DNA of 64,000 nt from assembly GCA_964473525.1 (NCBI GenBank), contig CAYYPK010000024.1, positions 34,473 to 98,472 of the forward strand, in the 5' to 3' direction. Positions 19,747-29,329 of this stretch are shown here, one piece after another. Source of the DNA: GCA-2687025 sp964473525. GTDB taxonomy: Bacteria > Poribacteria > WGA-4E > GCA-2687025. Position 1 is the first letter of the stretch, and each line of letters opens with the position of its first letter. The notes under the pieces were generated by a model. It was given only the letters and a program-made list of their open reading frames with translations. It did not search any database and was not told the origin of the DNA. A program made the translations under genes and the position numbers.

Positions 19747-19759
19747 GCCGCCCTGCGGC
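19747..19759 (+). terminator. short hairpin after the redoxin-TPR gene
   Basis: GCCGC-CCT-GCGGC forms a 5-bp GC stem three bases after the stop codon at 19744. No T run follows, so terminator function is uncertain. Confidence 0.25.
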
Positions 19760-20008
19760 AAGACGCCCAACCCATTCCGCCTCCTAGTTCACATGGTTTC
19801 TGGGGCCGTCCGTCGGGCTCCCATGCGACGCGCGCGAGACCAACGTGGCGGCCCGCATCGGCCGGGCGCCTATGGATGGACCACTTCGTGCGCAGCCCAG
19901 CGCCCTGGACACGACGAACACCGTGGACTGAATGAGCGACACGGTCGTTCAGCGTCTGTGGGCAGCAGGCAAGTGGGCGTGACGCGAAGGGGATGTCCGC
20001 GTGGCGGT

Positions 20009-20770
20009 TTACTCCGCCGCGCGGCCTCGGTGCACGATGTCGTTGAGGTGCTGCGCCGCTGCCGTGTCGGGGCCACCAAGCACGTCTATACGGTGGCGCA
20101 CACGGCGCAGTACAGTGCCGCTCAGTGGACCCTCGACCTCGCCGTCTACTGCGTGAGAAAGGCGCACCAACTCGTGGAGAGACACATCCGCCGCTGGTGA
20201 GCCGATGTCCATCAGAATGTCGGCAAGCTCGCCCAGGGCGTCCGCACGCAAATCGGCGTTGTTGTCCTCATCGTCGCCGTGCGTCAGGAGGCCCTGCACG
20301 ATCGCTCCTACGCCGGAGCCCGCGCGGCGCGGTTCGTGGCCGCCAGCTTCTGCCTCGCCTGCGAGCATTGTCATCACTGCCATGTGCCGCATCACCGGAT
20401 TGCCCACGTCTCGGTATAGCAGCGCCAACTCACTCCGTCCATCAGCTGCCAGAGCTGGATGTCTGCAGCACTGCTCTAGGAACCAGTAGTGGACGGCGGC
20501 GGGAATGGTCGCCAGATACGCGCGGCTTCCTCGCCAAGGATCCTCCTCGGCGGTTTGGTCGTGTCCCTCGGCGTCGGGAACGGGCTCTGGGACCGGGCTC
20601 AGACCTTCGCGCAGCAAGCGCCAGTATTCCTGGAGGAGTGGTCCCTGGTCCTCCCCGTGCACCGAATGGTACGCATGGGCCTCGTATGCGCGCTCCTCGG
20701 CATCGAGCGACGGATCCAGCATCCGCCGGACGTGTTCTACGGTGAGATGCATGAAGGGATCGTGCCGCAT
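20009..20770 (-). CDS. hypothetical protein paired with ART-like gene
   Basis: A 253-residue soluble, acidic protein that I do not recognise. The start is the ATG at 20770 (MRHDPFMHLTVEHVRRML), with GGGAG 7 nt upstream; the longer frame is antisense noise. The sequence looks all-helical (LLQEYWRLLREG, AVHYWFLEQCCRHP, LRADALGELADILMDIG), with no signal peptide or membrane segment and no catalytic motif. It starts 11 nt after the stop of the upstream gene (20782-21636), so the two form an operon. It could be a partner or an immunity factor for that protein; this is inference from position only. Confidence 0.65.
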   Translation of the reverse strand: MRHDPFMHLTVEHVRRMLDPSLDAEERAYEAHAYHSVHGEDQGPLLQEYWRLLREGLSPVPEPVPDAEGHDQTAEEDPWRGSRAYLATIPAAVHYWFLEQCCRHPALAADGRSELALLYRDVGNPVMRHMAVMTMLAGEAEAGGHEPRRAGSGVGAIVQGLLTHGDDEDNNADLRADALGELADILMDIGSPAADVSLHELVRLSHAVDGEVEGPLSGTVLRRVRHRIDVLGGPDTAAAQHLNDIVHRGRAAE

Positions 20771-20781
20771 CCGTAATCTCC

Positions 20782-21636
20782 CTAAAACCGTGTTTGCGGC
20801 ATCATCACGGGTCGTCTTGACGTGTACGCGTCCCAGAGACGTGCCACTTGGGTTGCCCGGCCCGCTAGGCGCTCGCGGGGAGTCACGTCCTGAAAGAGCG
20901 ACGGAGCAATAAGATCCGCGAACTCCCAGTTCTCCCGTATGGGCTCGAATTCGTCCCATACGATCGCAACCCAACGACAGTCCTGGACTAGGTTCGTTCG
21001 CCCGGGCTCTGCGCCCACCGCAGTGCCGACGTCGGGCCAGTCGGATAGGACGTACCAGCGGTCATGGCCCCTCCGGACGTAGCGATCGTTGAACTGATCT
21101 GGATGGAAATGCACGAGGCCGATGTTGAACGTCTGACGGAACAGGTTGCGCAGTCGACGGTTAGCCCAGTCCGCGTGGATCGTCGTGGTAAGGAGACCAA
21201 AGAGCCAACTCCTGCGGGTAACCCAGTCCTGGTAGAGATCCTGGCCGCGTATGTCGGACGCGTCGTACACGTTGCCAATGTCTTCGCGCGCTACCCAGCC
21301 CATCGCTCCGACCCGACCATACATCATCGTCGACAATGGACATGATGCTGGGGCCACGTAAACGCCGTCTCCCCACGTGAAACCCGGGGTGGCGGAGATC
21401 ACCAGTCTCTTGTCCGCCTGGAACGCCGATAGGTACTTAGCCCCGAAGTATTTGACAACGTATAGTCCCGCAGCGCCCCATGGAGCATCCTCGCCAGTGA
21501 TGGCGTATGGCCCCTCGCCAGACGGCCAGTCGCCTTCGTCGCGGAATCGGTTGGTGGATACCCTTGCCCAATCAATGATTGCTGCGTTGAGGTCGTCCGC
21601 TGTCCGCACCACAGGTCTCCTTAGTCTTGGAACCAT
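20782..21636 (-). CDS. uncharacterised protein with ADP-ribosyltransferase-like motif
   Basis: A 284-residue soluble protein, not confidently assigned. The most striking stretch is TPGFTWGDGVYVAP, followed by STMMYGRVGAMGWV. It resembles the GxG-[IV]-Y-[FV]-[AT] strand of ART/PARP folds. Later parts are DWANRRLRNLFRQTFNIG and LVHFHPDQFNDRYV, rich in aromatic and His residues. I recall similar sequences in multidomain actinobacterial proteins but cannot name the family. No signal peptide or membrane segment is present. It is co-directional and nearly contiguous with 20009-20770. An ADP-ribosylating effector is one possibility; a nonenzymatic domain is another. Confidence 0.6.
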   Translation of the reverse strand: MVPRLRRPVVRTADDLNAAIIDWARVSTNRFRDEGDWPSGEGPYAITGEDAPWGAAGLYVVKYFGAKYLSAFQADKRLVISATPGFTWGDGVYVAPASCPLSTMMYGRVGAMGWVAREDIGNVYDASDIRGQDLYQDWVTRRSWLFGLLTTTIHADWANRRLRNLFRQTFNIGLVHFHPDQFNDRYVRRGHDRWYVLSDWPDVGTAVGAEPGRTNLVQDCRWVAIVWDEFEPIRENWEFADLIAPSLFQDVTPRERLAGRATQVARLWDAYTSRRPVMMPQTRF

Positions 21637-21726
21637 CGACCGACCCCATCATATCACATCCCTCGCGTTACATCTTACGTGTTGCAGGCCTTCACGCATC
21701 CAGGCGCTGGAGCCACGACCGAGCAC

Positions 21727-21764
21727 GAAGAACCCCGCCAGCCGCATGGCCAACGGGGTTCTTC
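21727..21764. terminator. rho-independent terminator after dnaK
   Basis: GAAGAACCCCG (21727-21737) pairs perfectly with CGGGGTTCTTC (21754-21764): an 11-bp stem with a 16-nt loop that can pair further inside (GGC/GCC). It lies 22 nt after the dnaK stop in the direction of transcription. The T-rich arm TTCTTC ends the hairpin on either strand, so it can act from both sides. Confidence 0.75.
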
Positions 21765-21785
21765 ATACCGTTCGATGCGCAGCAG

Positions 21786-23729
<1,944 letters not shown>

Positions 23730-23762
23730 CTGGCCCTTTCCTCCACGTACGATCCGTTGTCC

Positions 23763-23777
23763 GGGGCGTTCCGCCCC
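23763..23777. terminator. GC hairpin between response regulator and dnaK
   Basis: GGGGCG-TTC-CGCCCC makes a 6-bp GC stem in the 76-nt gap after the response-regulator stop and before dnaK. No T run follows on the minus strand. It may be a weak terminator or a structure in the dnaK leader. Confidence 0.35.
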
Positions 23778-23805
23778 GTTCGACGTTCCTGTTGACGGTC
23801 TTGAT

Positions 23806-24306
23806 TCACTTGCGACGCACGATCCACCGGCTCCATCGCACGAGGACCGACGTGCGCTTCATTCCCATATTCGACATCGTAACTGTCATCGACCCACCGC
23901 TCTCCAGCGTCCTCCCGAGGATCTGACGCACCCGCTGAAGGTCGAGAGGCTTACGAAGGTACGAGGACGCTCCCGCGTCGCACGCTTCGAAGATCACGCG
24001 CTGGGACGGGTTCCCCGTCATCAGCAGTAGCGGTACGTGCGGCCTCGCCCTCTTGAACTCCTGGATCAACTGGATGCCCGTGACGTCGGGCAACTCGAAG
24101 TCGATCATCGCGATGGCTATCTCCGCCTCCGCGAACGCCTTCAACGCCTCCGCTCCGTCGGCCGCCGGTATGCAGCGGTAGCCGTCGCGGCGCAGAACCT
24201 GACACAGGACTTCCAGTGTCTCGCGGTCGTCATCGACGACCAACACCGTCCTGGACGGCCGCACGTCGGCGGCGTCGTTGGTTCCATCCCACGCCGTGAA
24301 CATCAT
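23806..24306 (-). CDS. single-domain response regulator
   Basis: A CheY-like receiver protein, 166 residues. The acidic pocket is Asp25-Asp27 (VVDDDRE), the phospho-acceptor is Asp69 (MIDFELPD), and the conserved Thr97 (LLMTGN) and Lys119 (YLRKPLD) are present. The receiver ends near residue 132. The remaining basic tail (MKRTSVLVRWSRWIVRRK) has no known output domain, so it may signal by protein contact or bind a membrane or nucleic acid. No histidine kinase is adjacent. GAGGTG lies upstream of the double ATG. It is upstream of dnaK on the same strand. Confidence 0.9.
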   Translation of the reverse strand: MMFTAWDGTNDAADVRPSRTVLVVDDDRETLEVLCQVLRRDGYRCIPAADGAEALKAFAEAEIAIAMIDFELPDVTGIQLIQEFKRARPHVPLLLMTGNPSQRVIFEACDAGASSYLRKPLDLQRVRQILGRTLESGGSMTVTMSNMGMKRTSVLVRWSRWIVRRK

Positions 24307-24470
24307 GGTCTACACACCTCAAGTCGTCGCGCGCCGAAATCGGCGCCGTCTAGCGGCGATACGCAAGGCATGTGCCAGGTGGTTTCGGACGCGCCAAGCC
24401 AATGATAGCGCGGGGTCGAGGCGGCTGGGCGACGTATGGGCGCCATAATGACACGCTGGCGCGCCACGCG

Positions 24471-25214
24471 TCAGACAGCATGGCACAGCGCGACCCACCC
24501 GGGATATGGCAGGAGTCGCGGGGTCCGGTAGTGCCTAGTCAGCGTCCACCCGGTCTCTCCGAGCAGCGCGATCCAGGTTGACCGCGAGCGATAGGTAAGC
24601 GATGCGCGCTGGGTATTGCCGTAGTACCCGGTGGCGAGCTTCACACGCTCCTCGATCCGGGTAGCCTGGTACTTCCACGCCGGCTCCGTGATGGAGTCCT
24701 TGATGAGCATGAGGGCGCCGGCCCCAGCGCGCTTGCGCGCCTCTTCTAGAACGCCACGCTGCGTCTCGGCAGCGAGGTACAGCAGCGCGTCGGTGAAGAC
24801 GAACCCGTCCCACGACCTGGTCTCCGAGCTGATGTAGTCGTGCACGGCTGCGCGTTCGAAGCGCAGATTCGGCCGCGTCTCCGAGCCTTGAGCGACGCGG
24901 ATGCGGGTTTCCGAACTGTCGATCCCGACCACGTGGCGTTCAGGCGCGCGGGTCAGCCATCGCGCGACCTGTCCATGACCACAGCCAGCGTCGAGAATGC
25001 ACGCCGATGTCGGGAAGCACGCGTCCGCCAGGCGCATCAAGCTGCCCAAGGCCGCCGTCCGCAGCGCCACTACACGCTGTACGGACGCAGGCGCCTCCGC
25101 ATAGGCGGACATCGACATCGCGAGTTCGGAGCGGGAGAGCGGAGGGTGACCGCGACACGCGTAGAGGCGCCCGCACAGCCACAGCGCGGGATACGGCGCC
25201 CCGCCAAAGGTCAT
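24471..25214 (-). CDS. class I SAM-dependent methyltransferase
   Basis: A 247-residue methyltransferase with the SAM-binding motif LDAGCGHGQVARWL, then VVGIDSSETRIRVA (acidic residue binding the ribose) and WDGFVFTDALLYLA. The start is the ATG at 25214, whose bases overlap the lipA stop in a TAATG arrangement, implying translational coupling. Substrate unknown; the C-terminal part (TGYYGNTQRASLTYRSR, GETGWTLTRHYRTPRLLP) shows no diagnostic motif. Position after lipA is suggestive only. Confidence 0.82.
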   Translation of the reverse strand: MTFGGAPYPALWLCGRLYACRGHPPLSRSELAMSMSAYAEAPASVQRVVALRTAALGSLMRLADACFPTSACILDAGCGHGQVARWLTRAPERHVVGIDSSETRIRVAQGSETRPNLRFERAAVHDYISSETRSWDGFVFTDALLYLAAETQRGVLEEARKRAGAGALMLIKDSITEPAWKYQATRIEERVKLATGYYGNTQRASLTYRSRSTWIALLGETGWTLTRHYRTPRLLPYPGWVALCHAV

Positions 25215-26140
25215 TAGTCGGGGACCACGTCGGGCGTCAGAACGCGGCGAGCATGGTCCCACGCGTGGTAGGAACTGCGCACGAACGGCCCCGACTCGAT
25301 GTGGTCGAAGCCCAACGCGCGTCCCTCCTGGGCGATGTCGTCGAATTCCTCGGGCGTCACGTAGCGGTCCACAGGCAGGTGGGCGGCGCTTGGCTGTAGA
25401 TACTGCCCCACGGTGACAATGTTGACCTGGTTCGCCCGGAGGTCCGACAGCACGCCCGTGATCTCGTCGCGCACCTCGCCCAGCCCGACCATGAAGCCGC
25501 TCTTGGTGACCATCCCAGCGTCTCTCGACCGACGTAGCGCCTCCAGCGACCGCTCGTACTTGGCCTGGGGTCGCACCCTCGGATAGAGGCGCGGCGCCGT
25601 CTCGACGTTGTGGTTCAGGATGTCCGGCGCGGCGTCGACCACGTCCTGTAGCGCGCCCCAGGCGCCCTGGAAGTCGGGAACCAGCACCTCAATCGTGCAC
25701 TCAGGTAGACGGGCTCGCGTGGCGCGAACCGAATCAGCGAAGACCGACGCTCCGCCGTCTGGCAGGTCGTCGCGATTCACCGAAGTGAGGACGACGTGCC
25801 GCAGGCCCATCCTCTCCGCCGCGTCTGCGACACGCTCTGGTTCGTCCGTATCGACACTCGGAGGCCTGCCCGTCTTCACGCTACAGAACCCGCACGAGCG
25901 CGTGCAGACCTCGCCGAGGAGCATGAGCGTCGCCGTGCGATGGCTCCAGCACTCCGCCAGGTTGGGGCACCTGGCGCTCTCGCAGACGGTGTGTAGGTCG
26001 AGGCCGTCGAGCATTTCGCGAAGCTCGTGGACCGCGCCGCCAGACGGGACGCCCGAGCGAATCCACGGCGGCTTGCGGCGCGGCCGCGCTCCATCGACGT
26101 ACGACTCGAACGCCGCGTTTGGGGCGCCAGCTACGCCCAC
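25214..26140 (-). CDS. lipA: lipoyl synthase
   Basis: A radical SAM enzyme that inserts two sulfurs into protein-bound octanoyl groups. With the GTG start at 26140 it is 308 residues, near the normal length. The auxiliary cluster cysteines are 53, 58 and 64 (CX4CX5C in CESARCPNLAEC). The radical SAM cysteines are 79, 83 and 86 (CTRSCGFC). The C-terminal GPFVRSSYHA provides the RxxxS serine ligand. The longer upstream frame runs inside the preceding dehydrogenase gene and is not homologous. The start overlaps the end of that gene by 10 nt, and its own stop overlaps the methyltransferase start. No lipB is in the window. Confidence 0.95.
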   Translation of the reverse strand: MGVAGAPNAAFESYVDGARPRRKPPWIRSGVPSGGAVHELREMLDGLDLHTVCESARCPNLAECWSHRTATLMLLGEVCTRSCGFCSVKTGRPPSVDTDEPERVADAAERMGLRHVVLTSVNRDDLPDGGASVFADSVRATRARLPECTIEVLVPDFQGAWGALQDVVDAAPDILNHNVETAPRLYPRVRPQAKYERSLEALRRSRDAGMVTKSGFMVGLGEVRDEITGVLSDLRANQVNIVTVGQYLQPSAAHLPVDRYVTPEEFDDIAQEGRALGFDHIESGPFVRSSYHAWDHARRVLTPDVVPD

Positions 26141-27147
26141 TGGAGAACCGCCCCCAGCACCGCCGGATCCCACTCCGCGATGCGGCCGAACACCTCGGGA
26201 GCCTTGTGCGCGGGCAGCCGATCCGTGATGAGCGGCTGCACGTCGAGCCTGCCGTGTTCCATGAGGCGGAGCGCCGTCTCGACGTTGTCTCGCCAGGTCC
26301 ACAGACCCGCCGCGGACTCGACGTTAGGAACCGTGGACGCGTGCGCTCCGATGAGCGTGAGTCCCTTCTTGTGGACATCTCGGTAGAAATCGACCGCGGG
26401 GGTGACGCCGCGAGAGCTGCCCAGCAACACGACGCGCGCCATCGGCCCGGCGATGTGGCACGCCTCCAGGATGACTTCGGGGAACCCTGTAGCCTCAATG
26501 ACTACATGCGGGGCGTCACGGCATTTGCCCTCCATGTGGTGCACGATCTCACGGATGTGGTCGGCGAAGGCGTCCTCGCGGGGGTCGATCGCCCTGTCCG
26601 CGCCATATTCGCAGGCGAAGTCTCGTCGCGACTCGTGTAGGTCGGCGACTATCACCGGCGCGCCGCCGCTGATAGTCGCGAGGCGCATCGCCAATAGACC
26701 GATGAGGCCGCCGCCGAACGTGACGACCGCCTCGCCCAGTTCGATCTCCGCCTTGCGAATGCCCTGCAACGCGATGGCGCACATGTTGAAGAATGTAGCG
26801 TCCTCGGATGAAACGTGCGCTGGCACGTGCACGGCCTTGTCCGCTGGGACGACGGCGTGGCTCATATGCGACGCAGCGCAGACAACGCGTTCGCCAACGG
26901 TGTGGGTGTCTACGCCGGGCCCGAGCTCCTCGACGTAGCCTACATAGCTGTATCCGCTAGCGCGTGGGAAGGCGCCCTTCGCGTTGTCCAGACCCAGGAG
27001 GAAGGCGCGCTCCGTGCCGGGGCTGATGAGCGTTGCCTCGGCGCCGACGACGACCTCGCCCTCGTGGGGATCGCGTACGGTGATGTCTTCTAGGGCGACT
27101 TCTCCTGGGGCGGTCCAGACGACGCGCTTTGCGTGGCGTTTGCTCAT
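26131..27147 (-). CDS. medium-chain zinc-type alcohol dehydrogenase family protein
   Basis: A 338-residue NAD(P)-dependent dehydrogenase. The GroES-like half includes TLISPGTERAFLLG and VGYVEELGPGVDTHTVGERV; the Rossmann half includes VVTFGGGLIGLLAMRLA and VIVADLHESRR. The ISPGTERA version lacks the standard catalytic zinc Cys/His-Glu pattern near the N-terminus, as in the subfamily annotated as zinc-binding dehydrogenase with polyol or unknown substrates. AGGAG lies upstream of the ATG at 27147. It overlaps lipA by 10 nt, so dehydrogenase, lipA and methyltransferase are translated as one coupled unit. Confidence 0.88.
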   Translation of the reverse strand: MSKRHAKRVVWTAPGEVALEDITVRDPHEGEVVVGAEATLISPGTERAFLLGLDNAKGAFPRASGYSYVGYVEELGPGVDTHTVGERVVCAASHMSHAVVPADKAVHVPAHVSSEDATFFNMCAIALQGIRKAEIELGEAVVTFGGGLIGLLAMRLATISGGAPVIVADLHESRRDFACEYGADRAIDPREDAFADHIREIVHHMEGKCRDAPHVVIEATGFPEVILEACHIAGPMARVVLLGSSRGVTPAVDFYRDVHKKGLTLIGAHASTVPNVESAAGLWTWRDNVETALRLMEHGRLDVQPLITDRLPAHKAPEVFGRIAEWDPAVLGAVLQWA

Positions 27148-27498
27148 CGTGATGCTCCTCGAAATCACCCGAAGACGGCCCGAGTTGGCGGGCCGAGATG
27201 CGACCCCGGCGGGTGACGATCGTGATGTCTTGCCGGGAGCCGTCCACGCGTCGCTCGGTGGCGAGGCGCGTTGCGCTTCATAAGAGGCGTACCCGTATCG
27301 AGTGTAGCAGGGACGGCGCCGACGCGGAAGGCGCGGGACGGACGCAGGCGCGTTGCCCAACGGAGCCAGCTGGTCAGCGCGCGGGCGCCGTGGCAGCCTC
27401 CATAGGTCCGCCGCACGGCGCCGTCAGTGGAACTTGCGCGAACTGCGTTGAACAGGATCAGTGGCGTCGAGGAGGCCGGTGGCGATAGGGGCGAGGCG

Positions 27499-28260
27499 AT
27501 GGTTGCACACGCGGCAGCGAGAGGGGACGCGTTCAGGAGGCAGGCGGGATTTGTCACAGCGAACCCCGCCCTGCAAGCCTTGTTCGGGGAGGCCAGTGAC
27601 GTCGCGGCGCGGGACTGCCCAGTGCTCATAGTGGGCGAGAGCGGCACGGGTAAGGTGATGTTCGCTAAGGGCATCCACGGGGCGAGCGCACGACGTGATC
27701 GACCGTTCCAGACGCTGTCCTGCCACGGATCTTCAAGGGCGGTAGACAACGAACTGGCAAGATGTCTGAACCGTGCGGGCGGTGGGACGCTCGCCATCGA
27801 CGGCATCGCCGGCGCCCCCGTAAGCGTGCAGGACACCCTGTACGAGATGATCGCGGCCGGAACCGAGGGCGCGGCGGCATCCGCAATATCGGCACGGCGT
27901 GACATGCGGGTCATCGCGCTCACCAACCCCAACGCGACGCCAGACATCGCGACGGCCGCCGTCGAGGGCGCCTTCCGGCGCGACCTGTCCGACGCGCTCG
28001 CGGAAGTGACGCTCACGATACCGCCGCTCAGGACACATCCTGAAGACATCCCGATCCTGGTCGAGCACTTCCTGCACCGTCTCAGCTCACAATGGAGCCG
28101 GAATGCGCCATCAATCGAACCTGAGACGATGGGACTGCTGAGCTCCCACGACTGGCCTGGCAACGTGCGGGATCTGTACTTCGCGGTCGAGTATGCGCTT
28201 TCGAAGTGCCGAGGCCCAGAGCTGCTGCCCGAGCATCTGCCGTCTGCCATCGCCAGCTGA
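27499..28260 (+). CDS. degenerate sigma54-activator-like AAA+ protein
   Basis: A 253-residue stand-alone AAA+ domain of the NtrC type (a GTG at 27427 would add 24 residues). Walker A is intact (VGESGTGKVMFAKGIHG). The GAFTGA loop that touches sigma54 is absent, and Walker B reads GTLAIDGI instead of GTLFLDEI, losing the catalytic glutamate. The sensor region IPPLRTHPEDIPILVEHFL and DWPGNVRDLYFAVEYA remain. No receiver domain and no C-terminal helix-turn-helix are present. It probably does not activate sigma54 promoters and may be a regulatory relic or a repurposed ATPase. The start is uncertain. Confidence 0.75.
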   Translation: MVAHAAARGDAFRRQAGFVTANPALQALFGEASDVAARDCPVLIVGESGTGKVMFAKGIHGASARRDRPFQTLSCHGSSRAVDNELARCLNRAGGGTLAIDGIAGAPVSVQDTLYEMIAAGTEGAAASAISARRDMRVIALTNPNATPDIATAAVEGAFRRDLSDALAEVTLTIPPLRTHPEDIPILVEHFLHRLSSQWSRNAPSIEPETMGLLSSHDWPGNVRDLYFAVEYALSKCRGPELLPEHLPSAIAS

Positions 28261-28264
28261 GCGC

Positions 28265-28287
28265 GATGTCCGCAGGCACGGGACATC
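28265..28287 (+). terminator. hairpin after the AAA+ gene
   Basis: GATGTCC (28265-28271) pairs with GGACATC (28281-28287) around a 9-nt loop, starting four bases after the stop at 28260 and followed by TCT. It is plausible as a terminator, with only a short T tract. Confidence 0.45.
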
Positions 28288-28380
28288 TCTAGTCCCACGC
28301 CGGCGCCCAAGGCGTCGCGCCGTCAGTATGGGCCTGCCAGCGTGTCCTGGGCGAAGCGCCTGGCTCCGCCTCCGCTTCGG

Positions 28381-29100
28381 TCACATTGGCTCGACGACGA
28401 GGCTCCACCGGTCGGTAGACTGCGCGCCTTCGAGATGCGCCAGGGACAGGAGGGGGAACGGCTCTCCGACAGCCGCTGCCGCCGGGCCTGTCAGGAGTAC
28501 CTGGACGAGGGCCTCTCGGGCGAGACCATCTCGGTCCACTTCATAGCTCTCGTCCCAGCTACGGCATGCGCCTTTGGCGTACCCATCGGCGTCCATCGGC
28601 CCGGCGGCAAGAGTTACCCGCATCTGCCTCGTCCTCGGCGAGGTCTCTATGAAGAACTCGCCCTTTACACGGCGTGCGCTGGGCCACCGTGTTACGCCAC
28701 AGGGGGATGCGAGGGTGCGGACGTGAATGCAGACCGCGTCAAACGGGCACTCGAACTCGAAGCAGAAGTACAGGATCTGCATGCACGAGGTGTCAGACGT
28801 CCACAGCGGCGTGAAGGCGACCTCGTCCGACACCTGGCCTGCGGGCGCAGCGTCGACGTGTTCCTTCATCCTGATCCAATTCTCGAAGCCGTATTCGCGC
28901 GCGACGACCAGTTGTATCTCGGTCAGCGGAAGCGCTGCGCTCAGAATGGTGGCGTCCGAGGCGTCGCGGAAACGCGGATGGCCAGCGCGCACGCGCGTGA
29001 TCGCCTCGGGATCAGACGCCGCGTATGCGCGTAGAAAAGCCTTCGCCTGGTTGCGGAGATGCTCGACGTTCGGATGGGACGGTAGCCGGCTGGCAGGCAT
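28381..29100 (-). CDS. protein with ankyrin-associated helical N-terminus and unknown C-terminal domain
   Basis: A 239-residue protein. Residues 1-80 (VEHLRNQAKAFLRAYAASDPEA through VVAREYGFENWIRMKEHV) are the helical module that normally precedes ankyrin repeats. Here no ankyrin repeats follow. The remaining 150 residues (from TPLWTSDTSCMQILYFCFEFEC onward) contain several cysteines and a beta-like pattern I cannot assign. GAGGG lies about 7 nt before the ATG. An ankyrin-repeat gene lies 229 nt upstream on the same strand. Confidence 0.7.
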   Translation of the reverse strand: MPASRLPSHPNVEHLRNQAKAFLRAYAASDPEAITRVRAGHPRFRDASDATILSAALPLTEIQLVVAREYGFENWIRMKEHVDAAPAGQVSDEVAFTPLWTSDTSCMQILYFCFEFECPFDAVCIHVRTLASPCGVTRWPSARRVKGEFFIETSPRTRQMRVTLAAGPMDADGYAKGACRSWDESYEVDRDGLAREALVQVLLTGPAAAAVGEPFPLLSLAHLEGAQSTDRWSLVVEPM

Positions 29101-29329
29101 ATGAACCCTCTTCCACAGGTCTACTCGTCGTCCGCCGATACGAGCCGAAAGAAGGTCATGTCATGTGCGAGCGAGCGATGGGCTAAGCCCTTCCGCGGAC
29201 GTGTGGCTCTCGCCGGAGCGCACCCAGCTTATATCCTATACGTCAGGCAAGGGCAACGGCGTAATCGTGACGGCGAGGCGATGCCTTCTGTGGCTCCGCA
29301 ACTGCCACGTGCCTAGAAGGCTGTCGGGG

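Noticed and set aside
23730..23805. CIRCE operator upstream of dnaK.
   Set aside because: No TTAGCACTC-N9-GAGTGCTAA-like repeat is present; only a GGGGCG-TTC-CGCCCC hairpin was found.
26141..26302. A 54-residue N-terminal extension of LipA.
   Set aside because: It lies wholly inside the dehydrogenase gene in another frame and is Arg/Gly/Ala-rich; the normal LipA length is reached from the GTG at 26140.
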